From Chitinophaga arvensicola (lineage in GTDB: Bacteria > Bacteroidota > Bacteroidia > Chitinophagales > Chitinophagaceae): 64,000 nt of DNA. The stretch covers positions 620,001 through 684,000 of the forward strand of contig NZ_FOJG01000002.1 of the NCBI RefSeq assembly GCF_900110835.1, written 5' to 3'. Below the pieces are notes generated by a model. That model saw only the letters and a list, made by a program, of their open reading frames with translations, was not told the origin of the DNA and did not search any database. A program made the position numbers and the translations under genes. This document shows, in pieces, positions 41,619-51,009 of the stretch (its first letter is position 1; each line of letters starts with the position of its first letter).

Positions 41619-42590
41619 TTATTGGCAGTTTCCTCCGCTGATGGTGACAGTACTATCTTTGATACTATAGCTCGATTGGTTGAAGGCGCAAAGCACCGTC
41701 AGTATATCTTCCAGTGACGATTGATTTTTGAACGACGTAGTGAAACGGCAGTTTTGCAGGTGCGTGTTCCGGAACTCGATCCGGATACCATATTGCTGCA
41801 TCAGTACCTGCGCGGCCTCTTCGTAGGTGGTATTATCAAACACCAGGTCTTGCTTCACCCAGTGTACTACCGGGTCTACATTGACTGAATCGTTTTTAAG
41901 ATAGCGGACATCCACTTTGCTGACAGACAACTGCTGATTGGAAGCCACTATTCCCAATGGTTTGCCATCAGCCTCCACTTTTACCTTTCCTTTTTCCACG
42001 GTCACTGTCACATCTTCCTCGCCCGGCAGGGCTTTGATGTTGAATACCGTTCCGAGAACGGTGGTGGCCACTTTACCGGTATGCACCACAAATGGCTGGT
42101 GGTTACTGGCCACAATATCGAAATAGGCTTCCCCGCTGAGATACACTTCGCGGGCAGCTCCGGAGAAACTGGCCGGGTATTTTAATTCACTGCGATCATT
42201 CAGCAACACCGTACTTCCGTCCGGCAGTTTGATAAAGCGTTTCTTTGCTTTCTCTGTCTGACGGGCGACGGCTTTTTCACTGGCCGGCGCCATTTGCCGT
42301 GGCTGTAAGAAGAACCAGGCAGCAGCGCCGCAAAGCAGCAATATGGCTGCCGCCGCTGCCCACCTGCGATAACGGAATGGTTGTGTACCGATCACCGGTA
42401 TCTCTTTTACCTGTCCTAATACCTGCTGGTACAGCGCATCATAGGCAGGCTGCATCTCGCTTTGGGCGGGCAGCTGATCCTCTTCCGCGTCGAAGTCCTG
42501 GTAGAACTTTTCTATGATGATACGCTCCTCTTCCGTACACTGGCCATCCTGGTACTTTTGCAGGAGTTCGGCCAATTTTTTTGCGTTCAT
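41619..42590 (-). CDS. FecR family anti-sigma regulator of the SusC/SusD unit
   Basis: A 323-residue FecR. The cytoplasmic N terminus includes a helical LLQKYQDGQCTEEERIIIEKFYQDF, one membrane helix lies near residues 80-98 (WAAAAAILLLCGAAAWFFL), and the periplasmic FecR domain has RFIKLPDGSTVLLNDRSELKYPASFSG, VYLSGEAYFDIVASNHQPF and TTVLGTVFNIKA. A C-terminal STN-interacting fold follows. It lies upstream of susC on the minus strand. Its sigma factor is encoded on the opposite strand, divergent with a 157-nt gap. Confidence 0.94.
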   Translation of the reverse strand: MNAKKLAELLQKYQDGQCTEEERIIIEKFYQDFDAEEDQLPAQSEMQPAYDALYQQVLGQVKEIPVIGTQPFRYRRWAAAAAILLLCGAAAWFFLQPRQMAPASEKAVARQTEKAKKRFIKLPDGSTVLLNDRSELKYPASFSGAAREVYLSGEAYFDIVASNHQPFVVHTGKVATTVLGTVFNIKALPGEEDVTVTVEKGKVKVEADGKPLGIVASNQQLSVSKVDVRYLKNDSVNVDPVVHWVKQDLVFDNTTYEEAAQVLMQQYGIRIEFRNTHLQNCRFTTSFKNQSSLEDILTVLCAFNQSSYSIKDSTVTISGGNCQ

Positions 42591-42747
42591 AAGGTGGATG
42601 TCTTTCTATGTAAACACATAACCGGAAGTTTACCGCCATTCCAACATGAAAAAAAATTTTTCCGGGGAAATAAAGGGCTCTTGATAACTATTCTCCCGAT
42701 TCTCAATTTTTTTAAATACTTTTCGTGCGTGAACCTGTAATCTGACC

Positions 42748-43359
42748 GTGATGATGTCTGAACCGACTGATAAATATATTGCCTTACCTGATGAACACCT
42801 GCTGCGTGCCATGAAGCAGGACGATGAATCCGCCTTCAAAACACTATATCAGCGTTACATCGATGTACTGTACCGGGCTGCCTACAAGCGCCTGGGGTCG
42901 CGGGCTGCGGCAGATGACGCCGTGCAGGAGGTATTTGTGCGTTTTTATGAACGCAGGCATGTGATGGATCAGCGGCTGCCGGTGAAGCCTTACCTGCTGA
43001 CAAGCCTGAAGAACAGGATCCTGAATGATTTCCGTAACCGGTTGATCCATGAGGCACATCATGAACAGATAGCCGCTACCCAGGCTACCCAACATATCCT
43101 CCAACCCAACATCGACGGCAAAGCGCTGGAACAGCGTTTCCGCCAAACCCTCACGCAGATGCCGGAAAAATGCCGCGAGGTATTTGAGCTCAGCCGGTTT
43201 GAACAGCTCTCCAATAAAGGCATAGCAGAACGATTAGGCATTTCCGTGAATACGGTGGAAAAGCATATCGGCAAAGCGCTGGCCATTCTCCGCAAAGAAT
43301 TCAACGGCCAGGAACTGGTCCTGATTATATTATATACGGGCTATAATTTCTTCTCCTGA
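42748..43359 (+). CDS. ECF RNA polymerase sigma factor, divergent from FecR-SusCD
   Basis: A 203-residue ECF factor. Region 2: DESAFKTLYQRYIDVLYRAAYKRLGSRAAADDAVQEVFVRFYERR (in part). Region 4: MPEKCREVFELSRFEQLSNKGIAERLGISVNTVEKHIGKAL, the DNA-binding helix. It likely drives the FecR-SusC-SusD unit but is transcribed away from it. Adjacent start codons ATG 42748 and ATG 42751 are both possible. The oxidoreductase gene follows 54 nt downstream. Confidence 0.94.
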   Translation: MMMSEPTDKYIALPDEHLLRAMKQDDESAFKTLYQRYIDVLYRAAYKRLGSRAAADDAVQEVFVRFYERRHVMDQRLPVKPYLLTSLKNRILNDFRNRLIHEAHHEQIAATQATQHILQPNIDGKALEQRFRQTLTQMPEKCREVFELSRFEQLSNKGIAERLGISVNTVEKHIGKALAILRKEFNGQELVLIILYTGYNFFS

Positions 43360-43413
43360 ATTATTATCTTTCTCCTCTATAGTACTGTAAACCTTATTTA
43401 ATTATTCCACGCT

Positions 43414-44772
43414 ATGGAGAATTTCAACATTAACCGTCGCCGTTTCCTGAAGGGGGCCACGGCTACCCTGGCGCTTTCAGCTATCGGCGCCAGTGCCCTG
43501 GATTTTATCAATCCCGCCAAACCCTTGCGCGTAGCGCTGATCGGAACCGGCTGGTATGGCAAAAGCGATTTATTCCGTTTGATACAGGTGGCCCCTGTAA
43601 AAGTGGTGGCCCTTTGTGACGTGGATAAAAATATGCTCCAGGGCGCCGCCGACATGGTGCGCAAACGGCAGGCCTCCGGGGAAACACCCCGCCTGTACAG
43701 CGATTACCGCAAACTGCTGTCTGAAAACGAGCTGGACATAGTACTGATCGGCACACCCGATCACTGGCATGCACTGCAAACCATCGAGGCACTCAAAGCC
43801 GGCGCCAATGTATATGTACAGAAGCCCATCAGCGTTGATGTAATAGAAGGAGAAGCCATGGTGGCTGCGGCACGCAGATACAACAAAGTAGTGCAGGTAG
43901 GTACCCAGCGCAAAAGCACACCCCATCTGATTGATGCCAAAAAGAATATTGTAGACGCAGGACTGCTCGGCAAAATATCACATGTGGAAATGTGTTGCTA
44001 CTATCATATGCGCAACAACGGTAATCCACCAGTGCAGGCAGTTCCGGACTTCCTGGACTATGAAATGTGGACCGGCCCCGCTCCCCTGCGCCCTTACGAT
44101 GGTATTCCACACGTGCGCTGGTGGCGCACTTTCATGGAATATGGCAACGGTATTATGGGAGACATGTGTATCCATATGTTTGATACCGTACGCTGGATGC
44201 TCCAACTGGGCTGGCCCAAACGGATCAGCTCCACCGGCGGGATTTACGTACAAAAAGAAGGCAAGTCAAATATCTCGGATACGCAATCGGCTATTTTTGA
44301 ATATGACGGGTTAAACTGCGTATGGCAACACCGCACCTGGGGTACACCGGCCGATCCCAAGTATCCCTGGTCTTTTAAGTTATATGGAGAGAAGGGAACA
44401 CTGTGTGCCAGCACCATGTCGTACGACTTTATCCCCGAAGGCAATGGTACGCCCATTCACAAGGATGTAGTATATGAAAAGGAAAAGTACCCGGAAGACC
44501 TTACAGAACCCGCTATTGAGCTGAATGCCGCACCAGCCACCCGTTTGCATATGCTCGATTTCCTCGGCGCCATCAAAAACGGCGGCCGCCCGGTAGCAGA
44601 TATAGAAGAAGGACATATTTCCACGGCCAGCTGCATTCTTGCCAACATTTCCCTGCAAACAGGACGCCCGGTGGTATACGACCCGCAAAAACGGATCATT
44701 ACCGGCGATCCGGCCGCCACTGCCCTGCTGCAAAGGCCTTACAGAAGCCCCTGGATACATCCGGCGGTATAA
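43414..44772 (+). CDS. Gfo/Idh/MocA family oxidoreductase with Tat signal
   Basis: A 452-residue secreted NAD(P)-dependent protein. The N terminus INRRRFLKGATATLALSAIG is a twin-arginine signal. The Rossmann part has ALIGTGWYGKSDLF, VVALCDVDKNML and IGTPDHWHALQTIEALKAGANVYVQKP, with the EKP-type Lys replaced in context as QKP. C-terminal substrate domain follows (GIMGDMCIHMFDTVRWMLQLG). Such proteins oxidise sugars, and Tat-exported relatives include GH109-like glycosidases that use NAD transiently. It sits beside the SusCD unit; the substrate is unknown. Confidence 0.88.
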   Translation: MENFNINRRRFLKGATATLALSAIGASALDFINPAKPLRVALIGTGWYGKSDLFRLIQVAPVKVVALCDVDKNMLQGAADMVRKRQASGETPRLYSDYRKLLSENELDIVLIGTPDHWHALQTIEALKAGANVYVQKPISVDVIEGEAMVAAARRYNKVVQVGTQRKSTPHLIDAKKNIVDAGLLGKISHVEMCCYYHMRNNGNPPVQAVPDFLDYEMWTGPAPLRPYDGIPHVRWWRTFMEYGNGIMGDMCIHMFDTVRWMLQLGWPKRISSTGGIYVQKEGKSNISDTQSAIFEYDGLNCVWQHRTWGTPADPKYPWSFKLYGEKGTLCASTMSYDFIPEGNGTPIHKDVVYEKEKYPEDLTEPAIELNAAPATRLHMLDFLGAIKNGGRPVADIEEGHISTASCILANISLQTGRPVVYDPQKRIITGDPAATALLQRPYRSPWIHPAV

Positions 44773-44827
44773 ACATTCAAACAACTTTACTGCACCTCCG
44801 CATAGCGCCGGAGGCATCGATAAATTG

Positions 44828-44850
44828 AACGGCTCCCATGAGGAGCCGTT
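44828..44850 (+). terminator. Terminator of the oxidoreductase gene
   Basis: Perfect 9-bp stem AACGGCTCC/GGAGCCGTT (44828-44836 and 44842-44850) with a CATGA loop, followed by TCCTTTTTC. Confidence 0.85.
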
Positions 44851-44883
44851 TCCTTTTTCATCTCTCCCGAAAAAATAAACTTG

Positions 44884-44918
44884 CTTATTATAAGTACACT
44901 TATTATATTTACACTTAT
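44884..44918. promoter_or_regulatory. Overlapping dyads, candidate MarR operator
   Basis: CTTAT-T-ATAAG (44884-44894) overlaps ATAAGT-AC-ACTTAT (44890-44903), and a further ACTTAT half-site follows at 44913-44918. The cluster lies 33 nt before the SRPBCC start, in the unit that contains the MarR gene. Confidence 0.5.
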
Positions 44919-44950
44919 AAAATAATTATTCATCCCAAAAACAATATTTT

Positions 44951-45370
44951 ATGTGGTCAAAATCTCACTCCATCATCACCCGGAAAGCTACTAAAGAACA
45001 GATGTGGAAACTGTTTGCAGACGTCAACAACTGGCATACCTGGGACCAGGGTATTGAATATGCAAGGCTGGACGGCAACTTCGAAAAAGGAAATACCTTT
45101 CTGTTAAAACCCAAAGGCGGCCCCAAAGTAAAAATTGAATTATTTGAAATTATTCCTAACAAAAGATTCACCGACCTCACCAGATTTCCGTTGGCTAAAA
45201 TGTACGGGGATCATACCTTTGAAGAAACACCGGAAGGCCTGAAGATTACCGTTACCATGACCGTTTCCGGTGTACTGGGATTTTTATGGAAAAAGATTGT
45301 TGCCCAGGATATCGTCAATAAATTGCCTGAAGAAATGCGGAACCAGGTAAGCGTAGCCAGTAAATTATAA
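44951..45370 (+). CDS. SRPBCC family polyketide-cyclase-like protein
   Basis: A 139-residue START/SRPBCC-fold protein with the helix-grip pattern: SHSIITRKATKEQMWKLFADVNNWHTWDQGIEY, strand VKIELFEIIPNKRFTDLTRFP, YGDHTFEETPEGLKITVTMTVSG, and a long C-terminal helix (KKIVAQDIVNKLPEEMRNQV). Such proteins bind hydrophobic ligands; no catalytic residue is evident. It starts the two-gene unit with a MarR regulator 3 nt downstream. The likely signal is a small hydrophobic molecule. Confidence 0.85.
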   Translation: MWSKSHSIITRKATKEQMWKLFADVNNWHTWDQGIEYARLDGNFEKGNTFLLKPKGGPKVKIELFEIIPNKRFTDLTRFPLAKMYGDHTFEETPEGLKITVTMTVSGVLGFLWKKIVAQDIVNKLPEEMRNQVSVASKL

Positions 45371-45373
45371 CGT

Positions 45374-45826
45374 ATGAAGAAAGATGACAACGCCTTTGGC
45401 GTAGAAGAAGCCGCCGACAGCCCTGGTTTCCTCTTGTGGCAGGTAACCAGCCTGTGGCAGCGGGAAATCAGGAAGGCCCTCGAGAAATATGATCTTACCC
45501 ACTCACAGTTTGTATTGCTGGCCAGTACCATGTGGCTGATGCAACAGGGCGAACCTGTTACACAGATTCTGCTTTCGGCCCATTCCAAAATAGATCCCAT
45601 GACTACGTCTACGGTACTACGTACTTTACAGACGAAGGGATTACTGGAAAGAAAAGAGCACACTACAGACACACGGGCTAAAACAGTAGCACTCACCACT
45701 ACCGGTGAAAAGCTGGCCAGACAGGCCATCAAAACGGTGGAGCAATTTGACACGGACTTCTTCCAGGCACTTGGCAGCAAGCTGGGCGACTTCAACAAGA
45801 AGCTGCGGTTGCTACTGCAACAATAA
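45374..45826 (+). CDS. MarR family transcriptional regulator
   Basis: A 150-residue MarR-type winged helix protein. An N-terminal dimer helix (SPGFLLWQVTSLWQREIRKALEKYDLTHSQFVLLAS) leads to the recognition part VTQILLSAHSKIDPMTTSTVLRTLQTKGLLERKEHTTDTRAKTVALT, with DTRAK in the wing. It begins 3 nt after the SRPBCC stop and likely regulates the shared promoter, where overlapping dyads lie. Confidence 0.92.
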   Translation: MKKDDNAFGVEEAADSPGFLLWQVTSLWQREIRKALEKYDLTHSQFVLLASTMWLMQQGEPVTQILLSAHSKIDPMTTSTVLRTLQTKGLLERKEHTTDTRAKTVALTTTGEKLARQAIKTVEQFDTDFFQALGSKLGDFNKKLRLLLQQ

Positions 45827-45831
45827 AAAAA

Positions 45832-45855
45832 GCAGCCCGGTAAAAACCGGACTGC
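45832..45855 (-). terminator. Terminator of the rhamnose operon
   Basis: Stem GCAG-c-CCGGT/ACCGG-a-CTGC with one mismatch (45832-45841 and 45846-45855). On the minus strand it is followed by seven T (45831-45825). It ends the minus-strand operon whose last stop is at 45881. Confidence 0.85.
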
Positions 45856-45880
45856 CTGATTCAACAATGATGATAAAATA

Positions 45881-47653
45881 CTATTCCCTGATAATCTTCA
45901 CCTGGGCAGGAGCTTTGATATCAGATTGTATTTTTCCGTTTGCCAGCTTTGTATGCTTTACTTTTACAAGTCCGTATGGTGTAGGAAAAGTACCTTCGGC
46001 AAATTGCAGATCTCCCAGGTGCGGTACTACCCTGATCACTTTACATCCCGGCGCTGCCACTGAAATGCCCAATACATGTTCCGTTAACCACGGCGTAGGC
46101 CCTGAAGCCCAGCCATGACACAAACTATGGCGGAACCCTTTGTAACAGTAAGCGCCATAGTCACCATGAATATCTTTCTGACCCGGCGCTACCAAGGCAT
46201 CTATACGGGAAGCATTGGGTAACCAGTCCATATTAAAATCTTCCCAGAAGGTAGTGGCGCCCAGTTTCAGCATGGCGCCCCAATAACTGCGGATATCGTT
46301 TAGCCCTCCCTGGTAGTCGCCCGCTTTCGCTTTTGCCTGCAACATATAATAGCCGTAGAAAGTGGAGTAATCCTTTACGCCACCTACAGAAAGAATATCA
46401 TCGTTGATCTGTTTTGCCGGTACCAGGCCCGACAGCGCCATCAGTGCAGCGGCCTGTTTGGAGCCATTTGCATCCGGTATATTCTTCTTTAACTTCGCAA
46501 TAGCGTCGTTGCATTTTTTTACCGTGGCTTCATCATTCAGCACTTTGCTGAGTGCGGCGCCTGCATCGAGCGTCATGATCATCATGGCCTGCAAACCCGC
46601 ATGGATACCGGGTTTATTTTCGCTCGACGGCCAGTCGAGGAAACGGGTACCATCCTGCAGGTCTTCACTGTTGTTGGCATCGATCTTCTTCGACAGATGA
46701 TCCAGCAAGCCTTTCAGATAGGCAGCCTGCTGTTTCAGGTAAGCAAGATTACCGGTATGCTGGTACCAGTCGCGCTGAATCAGCACCCACCACATAGAAT
46801 ACGATACCATCCCATTCATATACTGTGGCAACGGCGTAATATCGCGGGAAAGATCCAGGCTTTTCGGCACCACTTCGTTATAACCAAATACCGCGCTGAT
46901 GGTAGAGGTTTCCGGATGCATGTCGCCGATCCATACGAGGCGGTCGCGTTTAATACCATCCCAGAGGTAATCCTGCATATTCAGGTGTACGGTATAAGCG
47001 CCGGTCATCCAGATCTGGTTCAGCAGTTCATCACTGCATTTAAAGGAACCCAGATAAGGTATATCGCGGTACACAAAAATGGCCCGGACTTCTTTCAGTT
47101 GTAATTCTGCATTATCGTCCAGCAGATCGATCCGCACAAAGCGGAAGCCGGTATTCCCTACTTCCAGTTTGCCCAGCCAGGGTACTTCTACAATCATATC
47201 ACGCACAGCGTGATCATTGGTTGCGTTCTTACCGGGTTCAATATCGCTCATCGCTTCGCTCACCGACTCCCCGAAGCGGACCCGGAGCTTCACCGGTTTG
47301 CCGCTTTTATACATACCTGTTACCAGTTGCAGGCCGCCATGTAATTCCTTGCCAAAATCGAAGAGCAGGCCAGGATGCAGAGTGGAGGTGCTTTTCAGCA
47401 CACACATGTTCTGATTGGCTAAGTCTGCCTGTCCATTCCCCGGCAGTAAAAACCTTGCTGCATTATGGATATGATCGCCGGCATCCGGTGTTTGCCATAT
47501 AATTTTTTCGGGAGACAGGTACCGCCGCACGGTAGGCGTAGTCTGGACCGTGGCCATACGACTACTGTCGAATACCGGTGGCAACTGCGCCCGGGAAGAA
47601 ATGCTACTTAGCAGTATAGCCGTTACCGTTACAAGCTGCTGATATATTTTCAT
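45881..47653 (-). CDS. GH78-like alpha-L-rhamnosidase
   Basis: A 590-residue secreted glycosidase with a signal peptide (MKIYQQLVTVTAILLSSISSRA). It has an N-terminal beta sandwich with LHPGLLFDFGKELHGG and GFRFVRIDLL, then an (alpha/alpha)6 barrel. The acidic catalytic region reads LWDGIKRDRLVWIGDMHPE, the counterpart of the GH78 DxxxRDE motif. Family enzymes release terminal alpha-L-rhamnose in the periplasm. It is shorter than typical multi-domain GH78 proteins, so it may be a minimal form. It is the last gene of the rhamnose operon. Confidence 0.85.
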   Translation of the reverse strand: MKIYQQLVTVTAILLSSISSRAQLPPVFDSSRMATVQTTPTVRRYLSPEKIIWQTPDAGDHIHNAARFLLPGNGQADLANQNMCVLKSTSTLHPGLLFDFGKELHGGLQLVTGMYKSGKPVKLRVRFGESVSEAMSDIEPGKNATNDHAVRDMIVEVPWLGKLEVGNTGFRFVRIDLLDDNAELQLKEVRAIFVYRDIPYLGSFKCSDELLNQIWMTGAYTVHLNMQDYLWDGIKRDRLVWIGDMHPETSTISAVFGYNEVVPKSLDLSRDITPLPQYMNGMVSYSMWWVLIQRDWYQHTGNLAYLKQQAAYLKGLLDHLSKKIDANNSEDLQDGTRFLDWPSSENKPGIHAGLQAMMIMTLDAGAALSKVLNDEATVKKCNDAIAKLKKNIPDANGSKQAAALMALSGLVPAKQINDDILSVGGVKDYSTFYGYYMLQAKAKAGDYQGGLNDIRSYWGAMLKLGATTFWEDFNMDWLPNASRIDALVAPGQKDIHGDYGAYCYKGFRHSLCHGWASGPTPWLTEHVLGISVAAPGCKVIRVVPHLGDLQFAEGTFPTPYGLVKVKHTKLANGKIQSDIKAPAQVKIIRE

Positions 47654-47677
47654 GTGTTCAGATTCTGTATGATGAGT

Positions 47678-50600
47678 TTAGTATTTAACAGCGGTGAGGC
47701 GCACCGGGCCGATCAGCCCCGCTGACTGATAGCCTGATTCCGGCGTATATGGATTCACGTTACTCCATGTTTTTCTTTCTGCCGGTGGGAGTTTGCTGTC
47801 GCCAATGAGACGATTAACCCAGGTGTTCACTACCTCCACTTCCAGTTTATTGGTTCCCTGCTTTAATGCGTCTTTTACATTTACCTGGTAAGGAGCTGTC
47901 CACACCGTGCCGAGGTCTGTACCATTCAGTTTTACTTTCGCCATTACGCTTACCTTACCCAGATCCAGGTACAATGCGGAGCCCTGCACCTTATCGGCGG
48001 TGAAAGTAGTTTCATACACGGCGGTACCTGAATAGTTACGAATCTGTTCATTGGTACTGGCGCTCCAGTCGCTTAGCTGATCAAACACTACCGGTTGTGC
48101 GGGGCCACGTTTTGCTGCATCGAAAGTAACCGTCCAGGGCTGGCGTAATTCCACCAGCAGAGTGCCTTCCGGGAAGTTGGCATGCTGGCCGGTTTGAGCG
48201 GCAGCCTTCTTACGGAACATCACAAAACCACTCTGGTACGGCGCTAACGTTAACGGCACTACGGTGTGCTCGTCTTGTACAGAGAACTGCGGCAAATCAC
48301 GGGTTTCACCGGAAACGGCATCCCACCATTCGGGTTGCTTACCGCTGATACGGAAAGCGGGCGACAGGCTGACTGTCTGATCCGCCTGGTTGGTGATGAA
48401 GTAGATATCTCCGTCCGCCGTATGGCGATGTGTGTACAGCACCTTTTCGGGCAACTGCGCCACATCCGCTCGCAGCCGGATGATATCCAGCGCGGGTTGC
48501 ATCTCCATATTGCATAACACCAGTCCTTTGCCATACTTTCTTTGTGATTCATGGCTGTTACTCCAAAGCTCCGTAGCCAGTTGTTGCACTTTATTATCGG
48601 CCGCCGGATAATTCTGCAAGCTGGGAGAACGTTTGGGCGCGGGTCCCAAAATAACGGCACCCTGCTTTACCAGCTGCGCAATTTTCTCCAGGAGTTCCGG
48701 CCGCATGGTTTCCAGCTGTGGCAGTACCAGCAGACGATAGCTCATACCATCCGGCAGTACCAGCTTACCATCCTTTACGGCTACACGCTGCATAATCACT
48801 TCTGCATTGATATAATCGTACGAATAACCTTTAGGTAACTCCGGGTTGCGTATGCCGGTCATTTTCGGCGCATCTTCCCCTATGAAATAGGCCACGTCGT
48901 TCACAGCTTTGCCCTGCTGCAACAGGTAGTTACATCTCCGGATATAATCTACAAAAGCTTTTCCCTGGAAAAACCAGGTGTTCTTACGGTTAAACTCGGT
49001 GCCGAAACCTGCGTTCACACCGGGTTCCCGGTCTTCATACGGTTGCTCTATGAATACGTGCAGCAGTGTATGATTGATGCCTTCTGTAAAGGACCAGTCG
49101 CCACGACGCTTCAGCAGCGCGGGAAAGCGGCCGTATGCATTCCCACCGGCGGTAAAGGATTCTGCCGCCACGCGGGTTTTGCCATAAATATGCGCCGCAG
49201 AAGAGGCGGCCCGGCATTCAATATCTCCCAAAGTACCTTCATTCCAGAACTCGCCTGCCACTTCATCGGACTGCCCGCCATATTTGAGGAATTCTGATGG
49301 GAAACCCCAGTGCCCATAGTTTTCAAGCCATAACTTCATCCCATCTTTATGACTGGCTTTACGTAACCCTGCCACATATTTATATGCTACGCGATCGGCC
49401 ACCAGGCGGCGCAGATCCCAGAGGAAACGATCTGACCGGTCGGGACTGCCCACTACCCTGCCGGACAATACCGGTAGCCAGGGCAAAGGATCATAGCCAT
49501 ATTGTTGCTGAAAATCTTTCGCCATATCATCTGTCCAGTTCTGGGAGCCGGTTTCATAGCTGTCGGCCACTACCCATTTCAGGGCTTTGCGCTCTGCCGC
49601 AGGAATGCTGTTGCGGATTTTACCGATAAAAGAATCGTAATGATGTTGCGACCAGGTATCGCTGATCTTATCTATTTCCAGTCCCATGCCTTCCGGAGAA
49701 GCGGGTCCGTTGGTGACACCGGTAGGCAGCATGCCGAAGCGCACTACGACCCAGTCGCCCGCCGGCACATTCCAGCTCAGCGTGCCATTGGCGGATAAAT
49801 TTTTTGTAAGATTAACCGCTTTAGCCGGATCAATGATCAGACCGGCGCCGGTTACTTCCGGCTCCTGTGGCCACTGGTATTCATTCCAGAGCGGTAACGG
49901 TGTCTGGAACATTTTGGCCAGTTGCTTTTCTTCATACCGTTCAATGCGCGGTGCACTGAGTAATTTTATTTCTGCGAGTGCAGGATTTCCATCGCTGATC
50001 ACCAGGCGGAATTGCTTACCGGTGGTGGCATTGAACGACACTGCCACCGGCGCATAAGGCTTAAATCCCACATTGGGCGCAGGATTGCTGCGATCAAATT
50101 CAAAACTTTTAATGGTGCGCCAGTTGCTGCCGTCCTTTGCCTGCAACTCAAACTGCGCTTTAAAAGGCCTTGTGTCCGGGTAAATAACCAGGCTCCTGGC
50201 CGTGAAATCATTGGCTACTTCAAAGTTTATTTCTGCCGGCTTTTTAGCAGGGGTTTTGATGCTGGCGGCAGCGGTGGTATTGCCATCCGTGAGTTGCGCG
50301 ATATCCGAAAACACCACATTGGAGGTAATGCGGGGCTGGTGTTTACCAATATCATCCCCGTCTGCCTGTGGCGCAGGAAAAGCCATCACGGCTACTGTCT
50401 GAAAGTCTGTGGCGGGAGCAGGTAATTGTTGCGCGTATTGCTGCGGACCATGGATCAGGATTTCCTCTCCGGCCAGGTAGCGCATGGACTGTGAAGGTTT
50501 GATCCAGGGGCCGCCACTCTGGCTCCATCCGGGGCTATTGAACATACCGATATCTACCCCTTTTTCGGACGCTGTGCGGATAGCCGTTCGCGTGATCTTC

Positions 50601-50881
50601 CACCATTCATCGGAAAACAACTTCACTTTTCCATAGGGTACTTCTTCTTTCGGATAACCGATATTACCGATAAAAGCACGGCCTATGCCCACTTTCACCA
50701 TGGCTTCAATGTCTTTCTTTACACCTTCCTCAGATACATTATCGCTCATCCAGTACCAGTATACACTCGGTTTCACACTATCCGGCGGGGTTATAAATCC
50801 TTTCTGCAACGATGCGTTTTGCGCGCTGGCAGCCGAAACTACCGACAGCAGACACATGGAAGCAATTGTTTTCTTTAACAT
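47678..50881 (-). CDS. GH106-like alpha-L-rhamnosidase
   Basis: A 1067-residue secreted protein. It starts with a signal peptide (MLKKTIASMCLLSVVSAASA). The GH106 barrel follows: FITPPDSVKPSVYWYWMSDNVSEEGVKKDIEAMVKVGI, FNSPGWSQSGGPWIKP and LKWVVADSYETGSQNWTDDM with candidate acidic residues. A middle galactose-binding-like part and a C-terminal GH2-like sugar-binding region (DLGKVSVMAKVKLNGTDLGTVWTAPYQ) follow. GH106 enzymes cleave alpha-rhamnosyl bonds, often in rhamnogalacturonan. It lies between the esterase and GH78 genes in the same operon. Confidence 0.87.
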   Translation of the reverse strand: MLKKTIASMCLLSVVSAASAQNASLQKGFITPPDSVKPSVYWYWMSDNVSEEGVKKDIEAMVKVGIGRAFIGNIGYPKEEVPYGKVKLFSDEWWKITRTAIRTASEKGVDIGMFNSPGWSQSGGPWIKPSQSMRYLAGEEILIHGPQQYAQQLPAPATDFQTVAVMAFPAPQADGDDIGKHQPRITSNVVFSDIAQLTDGNTTAAASIKTPAKKPAEINFEVANDFTARSLVIYPDTRPFKAQFELQAKDGSNWRTIKSFEFDRSNPAPNVGFKPYAPVAVSFNATTGKQFRLVISDGNPALAEIKLLSAPRIERYEEKQLAKMFQTPLPLWNEYQWPQEPEVTGAGLIIDPAKAVNLTKNLSANGTLSWNVPAGDWVVVRFGMLPTGVTNGPASPEGMGLEIDKISDTWSQHHYDSFIGKIRNSIPAAERKALKWVVADSYETGSQNWTDDMAKDFQQQYGYDPLPWLPVLSGRVVGSPDRSDRFLWDLRRLVADRVAYKYVAGLRKASHKDGMKLWLENYGHWGFPSEFLKYGGQSDEVAGEFWNEGTLGDIECRAASSAAHIYGKTRVAAESFTAGGNAYGRFPALLKRRGDWSFTEGINHTLLHVFIEQPYEDREPGVNAGFGTEFNRKNTWFFQGKAFVDYIRRCNYLLQQGKAVNDVAYFIGEDAPKMTGIRNPELPKGYSYDYINAEVIMQRVAVKDGKLVLPDGMSYRLLVLPQLETMRPELLEKIAQLVKQGAVILGPAPKRSPSLQNYPAADNKVQQLATELWSNSHESQRKYGKGLVLCNMEMQPALDIIRLRADVAQLPEKVLYTHRHTADGDIYFITNQADQTVSLSPAFRISGKQPEWWDAVSGETRDLPQFSVQDEHTVVPLTLAPYQSGFVMFRKKAAAQTGQHANFPEGTLLVELRQPWTVTFDAAKRGPAQPVVFDQLSDWSASTNEQIRNYSGTAVYETTFTADKVQGSALYLDLGKVSVMAKVKLNGTDLGTVWTAPYQVNVKDALKQGTNKLEVEVVNTWVNRLIGDSKLPPAERKTWSNVNPYTPESGYQSAGLIGPVRLTAVKY

Positions 50882-51009
50882 AAGATGATTATTTTAATCA
50901 AATACGTGCAATTCGTTTATGCGTAAAAGTGATGACAGCAGTTTTCCCGGACACCGGGGCAGCCATGCTGCCGGCGCCTCTACAGGCATTACCAAAATAG
51001 AGAAAAGAA

